Below are positions 22,400-34,757 of a DNA stretch of 64,000 bases, one piece after another. The notes beneath the pieces are model-generated. The model ran no database searches. It saw nothing but the letters and a program-made list of their open reading frames with translations, and was not told the origin of the DNA. A program made the position numbers and the translations under genes. The stretch is from Lagopus muta (lineage: Eukaryota; Chordata; Aves; Galliformes; Phasianidae), in contig NC_064434.1 of the NCBI RefSeq assembly GCF_023343835.1, forward strand, positions 6,429,505 through 6,493,504. Direction: 5' to 3'. Numbering within the stretch: the first letter of the stretch is position 1; each line of letters opens with the position of its first letter.

Positions 22400-25300
22400 G
22401 GATGGGGCCCTTTGGGCGTGGGGTCCCAGTGGTGATGGAGACCTTAATAGGTGGCAGGGTCTCAGTGGGTGATGGAGATCTCAACAGTAATGGGATCTCA
22501 ATGGGTGATGGGCTCCCAATGCATTGTGGGATCCCAATGGGTGATGGTATCTCAATGAGTACGGGTGTTCCTGCTGGTGATAGGGGACCTCAATGAGTGA
22601 TGGAGTCCTGAATGGGTGATGAGGTCCCAATGGGTGAAGGGGGATCTCAATCTCAATGAGTGATGGAGTTCTCAAGAGTTGATGGGATCCCAATGGGTGA
22701 TGGGCTCCCAATGCATTGTGGGGTCCCAATGGGTGGAGACCTCAGTGGGTGTGGGTTGATGGGATCCCAATGGGTGATGGTATCTCAATGAGTAGGGGTG
22801 TTCCCGTTGGTGATGGGGAACCTCAATGAGTGATGGAGTCCTGAATGGGTGATGAGCTCCCAATGGGTGAAGGGGTCCCAGTGTGTGATGGAGACTTCAG
22901 CGGGTGTGGGTGGTGGGATCCCAGTGGGTGATGGGGTCACAATAAGTCATGGTGTTTGTGTTGGTGATGGGGTCCCAATGGGTGATGGGGGATCTCAATG
23001 AGCGATGGAGTCCTGAATGGGTGATGAGCTCCCAATGGGTGAAGGGGTCCCATTGTGTGATGGAGACCTCAGTGGGTGTGGGTGGTGGGATCCCAATGAG
23101 CGATGGGGTCACAATAAGTGACCCCATTCCCACTGGTGTTGGGGTCCCAATGGGTAATAGAGACCTCCAGAGGTATGGAATCCCAATGGTTGATGGATCC
23201 CAATGGGTGATGAGGTATCAATGGGTGATGGGGTCTCAGTGGGTGATGGAGATCTCAACTAGTAGTGAGATCTCAATGGGTGATGGAGTTCTCATGGTGT
23301 TCCTGTTGGTGATGGGGTCCCAATAGGTGATGGGGGATCTCAATGAGTGATGGAGTCCTCAAGAGTTGATGGGATCCCAATGGGTGAGGAGGTCCCAATG
23401 CATAGTGGAACTCCCATTGGTGATGGTGTCCAAATGGGTGATGGGATCCCAGTGGGTGATGAGGGACCTCAATTTGTAATGGAGACCTCAGTGGGATCCC
23501 ATTGCATAGCGGAATCCCAATGGGGTGATGGGGTCCCAGTGCATGATGGAGACCTCAGTGGGTGTGGGTGGTGGGATCCCAGTAGGTGATGGGGTCCCAG
23601 TAGGTCATGGTGCTCCTGTTGGTTATGGGGTCCCAATGGGTGATGGAATCCCAATGGGTGATGGGACGTCAATGATGGAGACCTCAATGGGTGATGGGAT
23701 CCCATCACATAGTGGAATCCTAATGGGATGACGGGATCTCAGTGGGTAATGGCACTCCCATTGGTGATATGGTCTGAAAGGGTGATGGGATCCTAAGCAT
23801 TGATGGGACCTCAGTGAGTGATGGAGATCTCAGTGGGTTCTGGGCTCTCAACGGGTGATGGGGTCATATTGAGTAGTGGCGTTCCTGTTGATAATGGGGT
23901 CCCATTGCATGATAGGATCCCAACGAGTGGCTGGGCCATAATGAGTGATGGAGATCTCATTGGGTGATGAGATCCTATTGGGTCCCCCAGTAGGGGATCT
24001 CGGTGGCTAATGGAGTCCCAGTGAGTGATGAAGACCTCAGTGGGTGATGAGATCCTAATGGATGGTGGCATCTCAGTAGGTGACGGGATCTCAATGGGTG
24101 ATGGCATCCCAGTGGGTGGTGAGGTCCCAGAGGGTGGTGGAGTCGCAGTGGGTAGTGGGATCCCAAGGGGTGGTGAGATCTCAGTGAGTGATGGGGCTAA
24201 TAGTGGGTAATGGGTTCTCAATGAGTGATGGGGTCCCATTGGATAGCAGCATTCCCACTGGTGTTGGGGTCCCAATGGGTAATAGAGACCTCAAGAGGTA
24301 TGGGATCCCAATGGTTGATGGATCCCAATGGGTGATGAGGTATCAATGGGCGACGGGGTCTCAGTGGGTGATGGAGATCTCAACTAGTAGTGAGATCTCC
24401 ATGGGTGATGGAATCCCATTGGGTGGTGGCATTCCTGTTGGTGACGGGGTCCAAATGGGTGATGGGATCCAAGCTGGTAATGGGACCTTAATGGGTGATG
24501 GAGACTTCAATGGGTGATGATTTCTCAGTGGGTGATGGAGTCCTACTGGGTCCTCTAGTAGGGGACCTCAGTGGCTAATGGGGTCCCAGCAGGTGATAGA
24601 AACCTCAGTGGGTGATGAGATCCCACTGGATGGTGGGGTCTTAGTAGGTGATGAGATCTCAGTGGGTGACAGGGTACCAGTGAGTGATGAGATCTCAACG
24701 AGTGATGAGATCCCAATGGGTAATGGAGTCCAAATGGGTTGTGGAGTCCCAGTGGGTAGAGGGATCCCAATGGATGGTAAGATCTCAATGGGTGATGGGA
24801 CCTCAGCAGTGATGGAGATCTCAGTGGATGATGGGATCCCAATGGGTGATGGAGACCTCAATAGATGATGGGATCCCAATGGGTGATGAGGTCCCAATAG
24901 GTGATGAGGTCCCAGTGGGTGCCAAAGCCCTATGGATGATCAATGGGTGATATATTGCCATTGGACAGTGAGGTCCCAATGAGTGGTGGGATCTTAGTGG
25001 GTGATAGATTCCCATGGAAAGTGGAGTCTCAATGGGTCCAATTAGGTAATGCCATCCACATTTGAGACAGGGCTCAGTAGGTGGTGGGGTTCCAGTGGGT
25101 GACGGGGTCCCAGCGGGTGATGGGATCTCAGTAAACAATGGAGACCTCAATGGTGATAGGACCTCAGTGGATGGTGGGATCCAGATGGGTGATGGAGAAC
25201 TTCAATGCGTGATGGGGTCCTGATGGGTGACAGGATCCTAGTAAGGGATGGAAACCATAATGAGTGACAGAGACATCAGTGGATAATGAATGATGGGGTC

Positions 25301-25580
25301 CTATTGGATAGTATCATTATCATGGCTGATGGGATCATCAATGGATGACAGGGACCTCAATGGATGATGGAATCCCAGTGGGTGATGGAGACCTCAGGGG
25401 TGATAATGATCCCAGTGGCTGATGGAATCTCAGTGGGTGACAGAATCCTGATGGATGCTGGGATCTCAATGAGTGATGAGATCCCAATGAATGGTGGGGT
25501 CCCAATGGGTGGTTGGGTCCCAATGGACGGTGGGGACCTCAGTGGGTGATGGGTCTTCAACGGGTGTTGGAATCACAAGC
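22400..25580. repeat. 3.2-kb GGGTGATGGGATCCCAAT minisatellite
   Basis: About 170 copies of a unit of mostly 18 bp, GGGTGATGG(A/G)(G/A)TCCCAAT, fill the DNMT3A-DPYSL5 intergenic region. Higher-order blocks recur: a segment with CAATGGTTGATGGATCC occurs near 23185 and 24300. GGATCC-like palindromes and G-runs alternate. Multiples of 3 keep long frames open, but these are not genes. Confidence 0.93.
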
Positions 25581-25719
25581 GATTATGGGATCCCAGTCTG
25601 AGCTCAGTCCCATGGGGAGCATATGTCAGAGCTCTGCTCTTGCAGCACAAGACTGTGAGGCCCTGCGCTGCCTCCCCACAAGCTGTGGGTCAGAAATTGC
25701 CTGGCACAGCACCTGCCTC

Positions 25720-26115
25720 AGTTTTCTAGGGTCTATAGGGGACTCTACAAGGAGCTACAGGGTCTGTGGGGAGCTGTAGGGGGCTGTCAAGGTCTACAGG
25801 GGCTGTAGGGGTTGCACGAGTCTATAGAGGATCTGTAAGGGACATGGAGGCTATAGGGAGTTATAGGGGATGTATAGGGTGTCAAAGGGGACTGTAGAGT
25901 CTATAGGGGGCTATAGAGGCTATGGGGGGCTATAGGGTCAATAGGAGATGATAGGATCAGTGGGGGTTTATAGGGTATATAGGAGTCTATAGAGGACTCT
26001 AGAGGGCTATAGGATGATAGAGGGCTACGGGGGGGCTATAGGAGGCTATATGGTCCATAGGGTCTATAGGAGATCCATAGGTTCTATACGCTATATAGAT
26101 GCACAGGTCTGTCTA
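25720..26115. repeat. GGGGCTATAGGGTCTATAGG repeat
   Basis: About 390 bp of repeats with the core CTATAGGG (7-12 bp spacing), containing many CTATAG palindromes. It borders the DPYSL5 promoter on its left side. Confidence 0.85.
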
Positions 26116-26129
26116 TGGGGCAAAGGCAC

Positions 26130-26500
26130 TGGGCCTTCCGGGGCGGGCAGACCACTGGGGGCTGAGGTCAGCCAATGAGATGCCGGAAAGGACGTGACCA
26201 GCCAATGGGATTCCGCGGGGCGCTGCCATCAGCCAATGGTATTTCACGTAGGGCCCTGTGGGCGGGGCCCTCGGCGCCGTCCCCACGGCAACGACAGGTG
26301 CCGCTGGTTGGGCGTGGGCTCACTGCCAGGCCCCGCCCATTACACCTGCCCATCAGAAGGCCCCGCCCACGAGCGGGAAATGCGGGCAACGATTGGACGA
26401 ACTCTCGGCGGGCCCCGCCCCTGAGGGCGTGGCTTGAGGGATAGCGGAGCGGAGCGGAGGGTGCGGCGGGAGCGGAGCGGAGCGGAGAACGGAGGTACGG
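26130..26500 (+). promoter_or_regulatory. DPYSL5: DPYSL5 promoter with CCAAT-box array
   Basis: Three GCCAAT boxes in the same orientation lie at 26172-26176, 26202-26206 and 26233-26237, spaced 30 and 31 bp (about three helical turns). An inverted CCAAT (ATTGG) is at 26392-26396. GC boxes (CCCCGCCC) lie between. This is a classic NF-Y/Sp1-type TATA-less promoter. A (GGAGC)n-rich leader follows at 26440. Confidence 0.7.
26440..26494 (+). other. DPYSL5: Candidate non-coding DPYSL5 exon 1
   Basis: A GCGGAGCGGAGCGG leader ends in GGAG|GTACGG, a usable donor about 1.15 kb before the start-codon exon. DPYSL5 has a 5'UTR first exon in mammals. Exact ends are inferred. Confidence 0.4.
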
Positions 26501-27640
26501 GCGGGAGGATGGGGCGCGGATGGATGCTATTATGGGATGAGCGGTGTGCTATTATGGGATGCGATGGGATTAGGTGGGAAATGGCATTTCTGCTCCCGCC
26601 GGGCCCCGTTTGTCTCCCCCATATCGCGATAGGCGGGTCCTGATCGCGACAGGTGCGCGTATCGCGGTGGGGAGGGGCTGTCGCGATATGCTCCGGGGTC
26701 ACCTCCACGCTCAACCCCTCCCTCGGGTGGCAGCGTCGCGACAGGGCCGAGGGTGGGCGCGGGGTATCGCGATAGGGCGGGGAACAATGGGGCTTTGTCT
26801 GCGGGGCGGTACCGGGAGGGTCGGGGGGGAGGGGAACGGCGGCGGTACCGGAGCGGGGGGGGGACCCCCGGGCGTGGCCGCAGCGCCGCCGCCTTTGTCC
26901 TCCGCGGGGCCGCGGCACAAAGCGGGGAGGAGGGGGGGCGGGCGGGGCCGCGTGGGATTTGGGGCCGGGAGGTGCTCGCGATGGGTACCGCTGCGGGGAT
27001 GCGGGTTGGGGGGGTGCGGGTGGGGCGCGGGCGGTGCCCGTCGGGTACCGCTGTGGGATTTGGGGCGGCGCGGGGCCGTCGGGTGCCGCCGATGGGGAGG
27101 TGGGATTCGGGGCCGAGCGGCGTTTGGGGCCGCGCTCCGTGGGTCCCACGCGCGTCCCTCCCTCCCCGTGTGTCGGCCCCATCGCTGCTGCAGGGCGGTG
27201 CCTCTCCCCGCCGCCCCAAATCCGTCACCGCTGTCTCTTTTATCTCCGGGGTGCGACGCAGCAGCCGCTGCCGCCCGGGGCGTCCCCGCGTCCCCATCCA
27301 TCTGCCTCACGCCGCGGGGTCTGTCGCTGTGGGTCTGCCCCCGTAGGGCTCTCACTCTTCGTCCCCATTGCGCGGGGCCGGAGCGGAGCGGCTGTGTGGG
27401 TAATGGCATTCCCGGTGCTACGGGGCGTGGGTCGGACCCGCGGCCCCACCCCGGGCAGCTGCCCGAGCCGCAGTGCTGGGATGCTCAGCTGCTGTGGGGC
27501 TGGGGGCTACGGGGCGGCACGCCGGGCAGTAGGCAGAGCCACCCCATAGGACGTGGGGCTGCGGCTGCGTGCGGGTGGTGCCGGCCCTCCGGAGCTCCCC
27601 ATTGACCCCTGGGGCACCACGCTGCCCCGCGCCGTGCCCG
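26500..27640. other. DPYSL5 intron 1, CpG island
   Basis: GC-rich, CpG-dense sequence with recurring TATCGCGATA-like words (26628, 26660, 26690, 26770). No coding exon is seen; the long frames arise from low stop-codon density in GC-rich DNA. Confidence 0.55.
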
Positions 27641-27647
27641 CAGCGCC

Positions 27648-30600
27648 ATGCTCGCCAACGCGGCCTCGGTGCGGATCCTGATCAAGGGGGGGAAGGTGGT
27701 GAACGACGACTGCTCCATGGAGGCCGACGTCTACATCGAGAATGGCATCATCCAGCAAGTGGGGCGCGAGCTGATGATCCCCGGTGGTGCCAAGGTGATC
27801 GACGCCAGTGGCAAGCTGGTCATCCCTGGCGGCATCGACACCAGCACCCACTTCCACCAGACCTTCATGAACGCCACCTGCCTCGATGACTTCTACCATG
27901 GCACCAAGGTGGGGCGCGCCGTGGGGCTGAAGGGTGCAGGGTGGGGCTGGGAGGGGTGGGTTGGAGCCATTTGGGTCATTGCCCCGTAGAGGTCACTGCT
28001 GGATCCAGCACCTGGCTGTGCTGTAGGTCTTGATCATGCCCTGGCTCCTAGTCATGGGTCCCAGCCATGCCATGGGTTCCAGCTGTGCCGCAGGTCCCAG
28101 TCATCATGTAGGTCCTAATCGTGCTGTGGGTCCCATCTGTGCCATGCTGTGGGTCCCATCTGTGCCATGCCATGGGTCCCATCTGTGCCATGCCATGGGT
28201 TCCAGCTGTGCCGCAGGTCCCAGTCATCATGTAGGTCCTAATCGTGCTGTGGGTCCCATCTGTGCCATGCTATGGGTCCCATCTGTGCCATGCCATGGGT
28301 CCCAGCCATTCTATGGGTCCCATCTGTGCCATGCCATGGGTCCCAGCCATGCTATGCATCCCAGCCATGCCATGGGTCCCAGCCTTGCTTCAGATTCCAT
28401 CCATGCCATAAATCTCAGCAGTGCTGTGGGTCCCACCCCCAGCCCCACTCCTCCCGGCACAGCCCCATCCCCTGCACAGAGCTCCATTGTGTGGGGCAGC
28501 GCCGTCTGTCCCTGTCCCCATCCCCGCGGCACACACACAATGACACTGGTGACACCCGGCGCGGTGCCACAGCCAAAGCAGCTTTGTGGCTTTGTGGCTT
28601 AGCGCTGCAGGGTGACGCGGGGCCATCGCCCCATCATCTCCCCACCGTGTCCCTGCAGGCGGCGCTGGTGGGGGGCACGACGATGGTGCTGGGCCACGTG
28701 CTGCCCGCCAAGGAGCGCTCACTGGTGGATGCCTTCGAGCGGTGCCGAGCGCTCGCAGACCCCCAGGTGTGCTGCGACTACGCCCTGCATGTGGGCGTCA
28801 CCTGGTGGGCGCCGCAGGTGGGTGACACCCCCACGGGGTGGGTGGGATCCCCCCCTCTGAGCCCCCCCTGTGCCTGTCTGTGTTTACCCCGTAGCCAGGG
28901 ATGCCCCACGGCACTGGTGTGCCACTGTGCCAAGGATGACGTGGGTCCCCATTGTGTGCACCCCACGGAGAGGGGACACCCGGTGGCATAGCGGGAGGCA
29001 CCTGCATCCTGCGCCATGGGACGTGCTCTGACCCCTCTGCCAGAACCCCCAGCTATGGGTCCCCATTGCACCCACCCCATAGCTCCGCGTGCCCCAGAGC
29101 CACTCTGTCCCCGTCCCACGGGGTGATGTGTGGGCCCTGCCCCATATGGCGATGCCCGCAGCCGCTGTGCCCCCACTGCAGGTGAAGGCAGAGATGGAGA
29201 CGCTGGTGCGGGAGAAGGGAGTGAACTCCTTCCAGATGTTCCTGGCCTACAAGGAGCTGTACATGCTGCGGGATGGGGAGCTGTACCAGGCTCTGCGTGC
29301 CTGCCGGGACATCGGGGCCATCGCCCGCGTGCACGCCGAGAATGGGGACCTGGTGGCTGAGGTGGGCGAGAGGCTGCAAAGATGGGGTGACACAGTGACA
29401 CGGTGACACCACAACACTGTGCTGTGCCCCACAGGGAGCGAAGGAAGCGCTGGAGCTGGGCATCACCGGGCCTGAGGGCATCGAGATCAGCCGGCCTGAG
29501 GAGGTGGGTGCGGGGAGGGGAGGTGGAGGCGGTCCCCACTCCATGCTCTGTCCCCGTCGTCCCCCCGTCCCGGTGCCATACATTGCTCCCTCTCCCCACA
29601 GCTGGAGGCGGAGGCCACGCACCGTGCCATCACCATCGCCAACAGGGTGAGTGCTGCACTCCGTGGGGGCTGCAGGCAGTGCCCCCGAGCCGGGGGTCCC
29701 CATGTCCCCGTGTCACCCCATGGCGGCACTGCCTGCAGACGCACTGCCCCGTCTACCTGGTGAACGTCTCCAGCATGGCGGCGGGGGACGTCATCGCAGC
29801 TGCCAAGATGCAGGGTATGCCGGGGGGGCTGCGGGGACGTGCACGGGGACACGGGCACATGTGTGGGCCCCATCCCCACACCGTGCCCCTCCTGCAGGGA
29901 AGGCGGTGTATGCAGAGACGACGACGGCGCACGCCACGCTGACAGGGCTGCACTACTACCACCAGGACTGGTTCCACGCCGCCGCCTACGTCACCGTGCC
30001 CCCGCTGCGCCTTGACACCAACACCTCCGCTCACCTCCTCAGCCTGCTCGCCAGGTACCCCCACCAGGGCACCTCGGGGCACCCCGACCCCATTCCCAGA
30101 CCCTGAGAGCCCTGCTGCCCAAACACCCTGTTCCATGGCTGTTCCACTGCTGAGCACCTCACTGAATGGGCACCTCAGTACCTGAGCGCTCCGCTCCCCA
30201 AACATCCCACTGCATGAGTGCCCAGCTCCCCAAGCACCCAACTCTCCAAGCACTGCACTGCATGGGTGTCCCACTCCCCAAGCATCCTGCTCCATGAGTC
30301 CTCAGCACCCCACTGAGTCCCATTCTCTGTGTACCTCACTGCATGAGTGTCCCAACCAACAAGCACCCCACTCCCTCACTCCCTCAGGTGCCCAGCTCCC
30401 CAAGCACCGCACTCCATGGCTCCTGAGCACCCCACTCCCTGAGCACCTTGGTGCATGAGTGTCCTAGTCCACAAGCACCTAACTCTCCAAGCACCCTACT
30501 GCAATCCACGAGCACCCAACTTCCCAAGCACCCTACTGCATGAGTGTCCCACTCCTCAAGGACCCCACTGCATGGAAGCCCCACTCCCCAAGCATCTCAA

Positions 30601-33344
30601 TGCATGAATGTCCCATCAACAAAAACCCCACTCCCCCTCACCCCATTGCACAGGCGCCCAGCTCCCCAAGCACCATGCTTCCCAAGCACCCCGCTCCATG
30701 AGCATCCCCTTCCCCAAGAACTCCATTGCATGACTGTCCCACTCCCAAGAACCCCCCCTGCATGGGTGCCCAGCTCCCCAAGCACCCTGCTCCATGGATC
30801 CAGAACACCCCACTGTAACCCCACCATCACTGCTCCTGAGCACCCCACTGCATGGAAGCCCCACTCCCTGAGCACCTTGGTGCATGGGTGTCCCAATCCA
30901 CAAGCACCCCATTGCACGAATGCTCTACTCCCTGAGCACCCCACTCCCCAAGCACCCTGCTCCCCAGGCATCCCATTGCATGAGTGCCCAGCTCCCCAAG
31001 CACCCTGCTCCTGAGCACTCTACTGCATGGAAGCCCCACTCCCTGAGCATCTCCATGTGTGGGTGTCCCAGTTGGTAAGCACCCCACTCCCCAAGCACCC
31101 CATTGCACAGATAGCCCACTATCCAAGCACCTCACTCTCCAAGCACCCTGCTCCCCGAGTACCCCTCTCCACGGGTGTTCCCCTCCCCAAGAACCCCACT
31201 GCACGGGTGCCCAGCTCCCCAAGCACCCTGCTCCATGAGTCCAGAGCAGCCCACTGCATGGAAACCCCAATCCCTGAGCACCTCAACAGTGTGAGTATCC
31301 CAATCCATGAGCATCTCACTCTCCAAGCATCCTGCTTCCCAAGAACCCCATTGCATGGGTGCCCCAAGCACCCTGCTCCATGGCTCCTGAGCATTCTACT
31401 GCATGGAAGCCCCACTCCCTGAGCACCTCAATGCATGGATGTCCCCCTCTCTGAGCACACAGCCTCCAGGCACCCCTCTGCACCCCGCTCCTGAGCACCC
31501 CATGGCACGGAACCCCTCTCCCCACACACCCCCACCAGTGATGACCCCCAGCCCCTCCATCCCCATTCCCCGCAGCGACACCCTGAACGTGGTGGCCTCG
31601 GACCACCGCCCGTTCAGCGCCAAGCAGAAGGCGATGGGCCGCGAGGACTTCACCAAGATCCCGCACGGCGTCAGCGGGGTGCAGGACCGCATGAACATCA
31701 TCTGGGAGCGCGGCGTGGTGCGTGCGGGGGCTGCGGCCCCACGTGTGTCACGCGGCCCCATCCCTCAGGGGAGCCACGTCCTCACCGCGCTCCCACCCCG
31801 CAGGTGGGGGGCAAAATGGACGAGAACCGCTTTGTGGCCGTCACCAGCTCCAACGCGGCCAAGCTGCACAACCTGTACCCCCGCAAGGGCCGCATCGTGC
31901 CCGGCGCCGACGCCGACGTGGTGGTGTGGGACCCCGAGGCCACCAGGTCGGTGTGGGGCACGGCGGCGGTGGGGACGGCACCACGGGGCGGCGCTCAGCT
32001 CCCCGCTTCTCGCCCGCCAGGACCATCTCGGCCAGCACCCAAGTGCAGGGAGGGGACATCAACCTGTATGAGAACATGCGGTGCCACGGCGTGCCGCTGG
32101 TCACCATCAGCCGCGGGCGCGTTGTCTACGAGAACGGAGTCTTCATGTGTGCCGAGGGCACCGGGCGCTTCTGCCCGCTGCGCTCCTTCCCCGACTGCGT
32201 CTACAAGAAGCTGGTGCAGCGCGAGAAGGTGCGGGGCACGGGGACATGCAGGCAGCAGAGGCACCGTGCTGTTGTGCCGTGGTCTGGATGGCACAGACCC
32301 ATCTCCATCCCCATCCCCAACTCTATCTCCATCCCCACCTCTATCTCCATCCCCATCCCCACTCATCCAGCCAACGTGTCCCCACACCACGGCACCAGGA
32401 CAATTGCTGGGGGTGCGGGCGGTGTTGCTCTGGAGGATGGCATTGCAGGGGGGCACGGGGCAGAACCAGTGGGGCCATCCACCTCCTCATAAACCACAGA
32501 CCACCCCCCCCCCCCATCTCCATCCCACACACCAAGGGGCACCCCATGCCCACCCCATGGCTGCAGGGAGACCCCACAACCCCGCGCCCACCCCATAACC
32601 CCACACCCACCCCATAGCCCCCCAGACGGGCTCAGCTCACGGCTCTCCCCGCTCTGTGCTTCTCCCCCCTCTCCCTCCCCATCTCCCGGCAGAGCTTAAA
32701 GCCGAGGGCCGTGGACCGCAGCCCGTACCTGGGGGACGTGGCAGCAGTGGTCCACACGGGGAAAAAAGACACGGGGACACCCTTGGCTGATACGCCCACC
32801 CGGCCTGCCACGCGCCACGGGGGCATGAGGGACCTGCACGAGTCCAGCTTCAGCCTGTCCGGTAAGAGGGGCCCGGCACCCCCACGGCACCCCAATGTAA
32901 CCCAGGGACAACCTGGGCTTCCCAATGCCTCCCCAGCCACACCACACCAGCAACCTGGAGCATCCCAGTACAACCCTGAGCATCCCAGTGCACCCTGAAG
33001 CCTCCCAGTGCTCCCCAGCTGTCCCGGTGTACCCCCCATATACCCCCCTATATCCCCCCCCCCTTCCCTATATGCAGCACCCAAGGCTCCTGGGCCGGGC
33101 AGGGGCTGACCCCACCCTCATCCCATCCCCATTCCCATCCCCATCCCACGCTCCCATGGTGTTGGAGTGGGTGGGAGTTGGATGCCGGGGGAGGGGGAAG
33201 GAGGGGGCTTTGCTACGGGTCCCGTCCACCCATCTACGTGTCCGCCTGTCCCCCGCAGGTTCGCAGATCGATGATCACGTCCCCAAGCGCGCCTCGGCCC
33301 GGATCCTCGCCCCCCCCGGAGGGCGATCAAGCGGCATTTGGTAA
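27648..33344 (+). CDS. DPYSL5: Dihydropyrimidinase-like 5 (CRMP5)
   Basis: Collapsin response mediator protein, a cytosolic, catalytically inactive dihydropyrimidinase relative that binds tubulin and regulates neurite growth. Twelve coding exons: 27648-27908, 28659-28817, 29182-29361, 29435-29503, 29602-29646, 29739-29814, 29898-30054, 31576-31717, 31804-31946, 32021-32228, 32693-32861 and 33259-33344. They total 564 residues, the human length, with every junction in phase. It starts [20 protein letters not shown]; the amidohydrolase barrel follows with the non-metal [10 protein letters not shown] instead of a His-x-His site. The phospho-regulated tail [10 protein letters not shown]...SSFSLS ends RSSGIW. 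The start has only four nt of 5'UTR after its acceptor. No breaks. Confidence 0.97.
28020..28440. repeat. CCATGGGTCCCATCTGTGCCATG minisatellite with 125-bp duplication
   Basis: In DPYSL5 intron 2. Small units (TGTGCCATGCCATGGGTCCCA) are embedded in a larger block beginning GGTTCCAGCTGTGCCGCAGG that occurs at about 28076 and 28199, giving a nearly exact tandem duplication of roughly 123 bp. Confidence 0.85.
30110..31510. repeat. CACCCCACTCCCCAAG minisatellite in DPYSL5 intron 8
   Basis: About 1.4 kb of 15-16 bp units (AGCACCCYRCTSCATGAGTGTCCC) that take up nearly the whole intron. The sense strand is C-rich, so the G-rich strand is the template strand. Confidence 0.9.
32285..32375. repeat. 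(CATCCCCATCTC)n repeat in DPYSL5 intron 11
   Basis: A short array of ATCCCCATCTCC words (6-bp period). Confidence 0.75.
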
Positions 33345-33915
33345 CGCCGAGGTGCTGCCCCCCAAGTGAGGATGCAGGCAGCCCTCGGGCGGGGCCCCCC
33401 CGAGCCCCGCGTCCCCGGCTCAGCCGAGACGTGGCCCCTCCCGAGGGGTGCCCCGGTGGATGGGGGCGACCCCCTGGAGCTGTGCTGTAGGGCCGTGGGT
33501 CTGAGCCCCAGCGATGGGGCCGGGGCTGGGGGGGTGGGGGGGTGGGGGGCAGGAGGAAGCCCCCCCCCTACCTCCCCCCTCCCCCCCCCCCCGTCTCTTT
33601 TCTGTTTGCACGTCGGGTTTGGATCAGTGAGCATTTTTTTGCCTCCTTTGTGCATCGCGTGGAAATGCCCCCCAATAATGGTTCGTGTCGGTAGCGGGAG
33701 GGGACACACCGCAGGGACCCCCCCACACCTCCCCCCAGCCTTTCCCCCCACACACACACACACCATGGTGCTATGGGGCCGCCCCTGCCCCCGTCCCCCC
33801 CCGGGGTAGTGTGAGATGTGAAATGTGGCTTCGTGCACTTTGTCCCCGTAGATGTCCCCGTAGGCGAGGGGGGGCCGCTCCCGTCGCGCATTAAAACTGT
33901 TCTCACCGCAGCGCT
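33345..33915 (+). other. DPYSL5: DPYSL5 3'UTR
   Basis: Short 3'UTR of about 570 nt with C-runs and a (CA)n stretch. It ends with the signal ATTAAA at 33890-33895 and a GTTCTCACCGCAGCGCTGTCTG context downstream. Confidence 0.6.
33890..33895 (+). terminator. DPYSL5: DPYSL5 polyadenylation signal (ATTAAA)
   Basis: The common variant ATTAAA, 546 nt after the stop codon. It is the only good signal before the following minisatellite. Confidence 0.6.
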
Positions 33916-33959
33916 GTCTGATGGGGGGGGGGGGCGGAGGGGCGGCGCCGACGCAGCAC

Positions 33960-34757
33960 TGCAATGCCACCGTCAGCATGTGGGGGCGGGGGGCATGGGG
34001 ACACGAATGGGGACATGGCATGGAGATACAGGGATGTGGGGACATGGAGATAAGGGGGCGAAAATAAGGACATGGGGACATGGGAGTGTGTGGACATGGG
34101 GATACAAATGGGGACATGGTATGGGGACACAGGGAGGTGGAACATGAGGACTCAGAAATGAGGACATGGGGACATGGAGATGGGGACATGGGAATGTGGG
34201 GACATGGGGACACAAATGGGGACATAGCATGGGGACACAAAGAGGTGGGGATATGGGGATTGAGAAATAGGACATGGGGACACAGGGAGGTGGGGATAAG
34301 GGGACATGGGGACACAGATGGGGAGATGGGAGTGTGAGGACATGGGGACACAAATGGAGACATGGCATGGGGATATAGGGATGTGGGGATAAGGGGACAA
34401 AAATGAGGACATGGGGACATGGAGCATGGAGACACAGATGGGACATGGGAGTGTGGGGACATGGGGACACAAATGGGGACATGGCATGGGGACACAGGGA
34501 GGTGGGGACATGAGGACTCAGAAATGAGGACATGGAGACATGGAGATGGGGACACAGGGATGTGGAGACACAAAGGCACAAGGATGTGGGGATGTAGGGA
34601 CACAGAGCTGGGGGACATGGGGACACAAATGGGAACGTGACATGGGGACAATGGAGACAGGGATGAGGACATGGGGAGGTGGGGACACAGGGAAGTGGGG
34701 ACATGGGGTCGTAGAAATGGAGACATAGGGACATGAGGACATGGAGATGGGGACATG
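33960..34757. repeat. GGGGACATGGGGACACAAATG minisatellite, left part
   Basis: Units based on GGGGACATGG, GGGGACACAAATG and GATGTGGGGAC, with higher-order repeats of about 150 bp (CATGGCATGGGGACACAGGG recurs). The array is split by a CR1 insertion and resumes at about 36129. The 535-aa minus-strand frame here is a repeat artefact. Confidence 0.9.

Noticed and set aside
22400-25580. Possible CRISPR-like array
   Set aside because: Units are contiguous and of one family with no unique spacers. It is a eukaryotic minisatellite.
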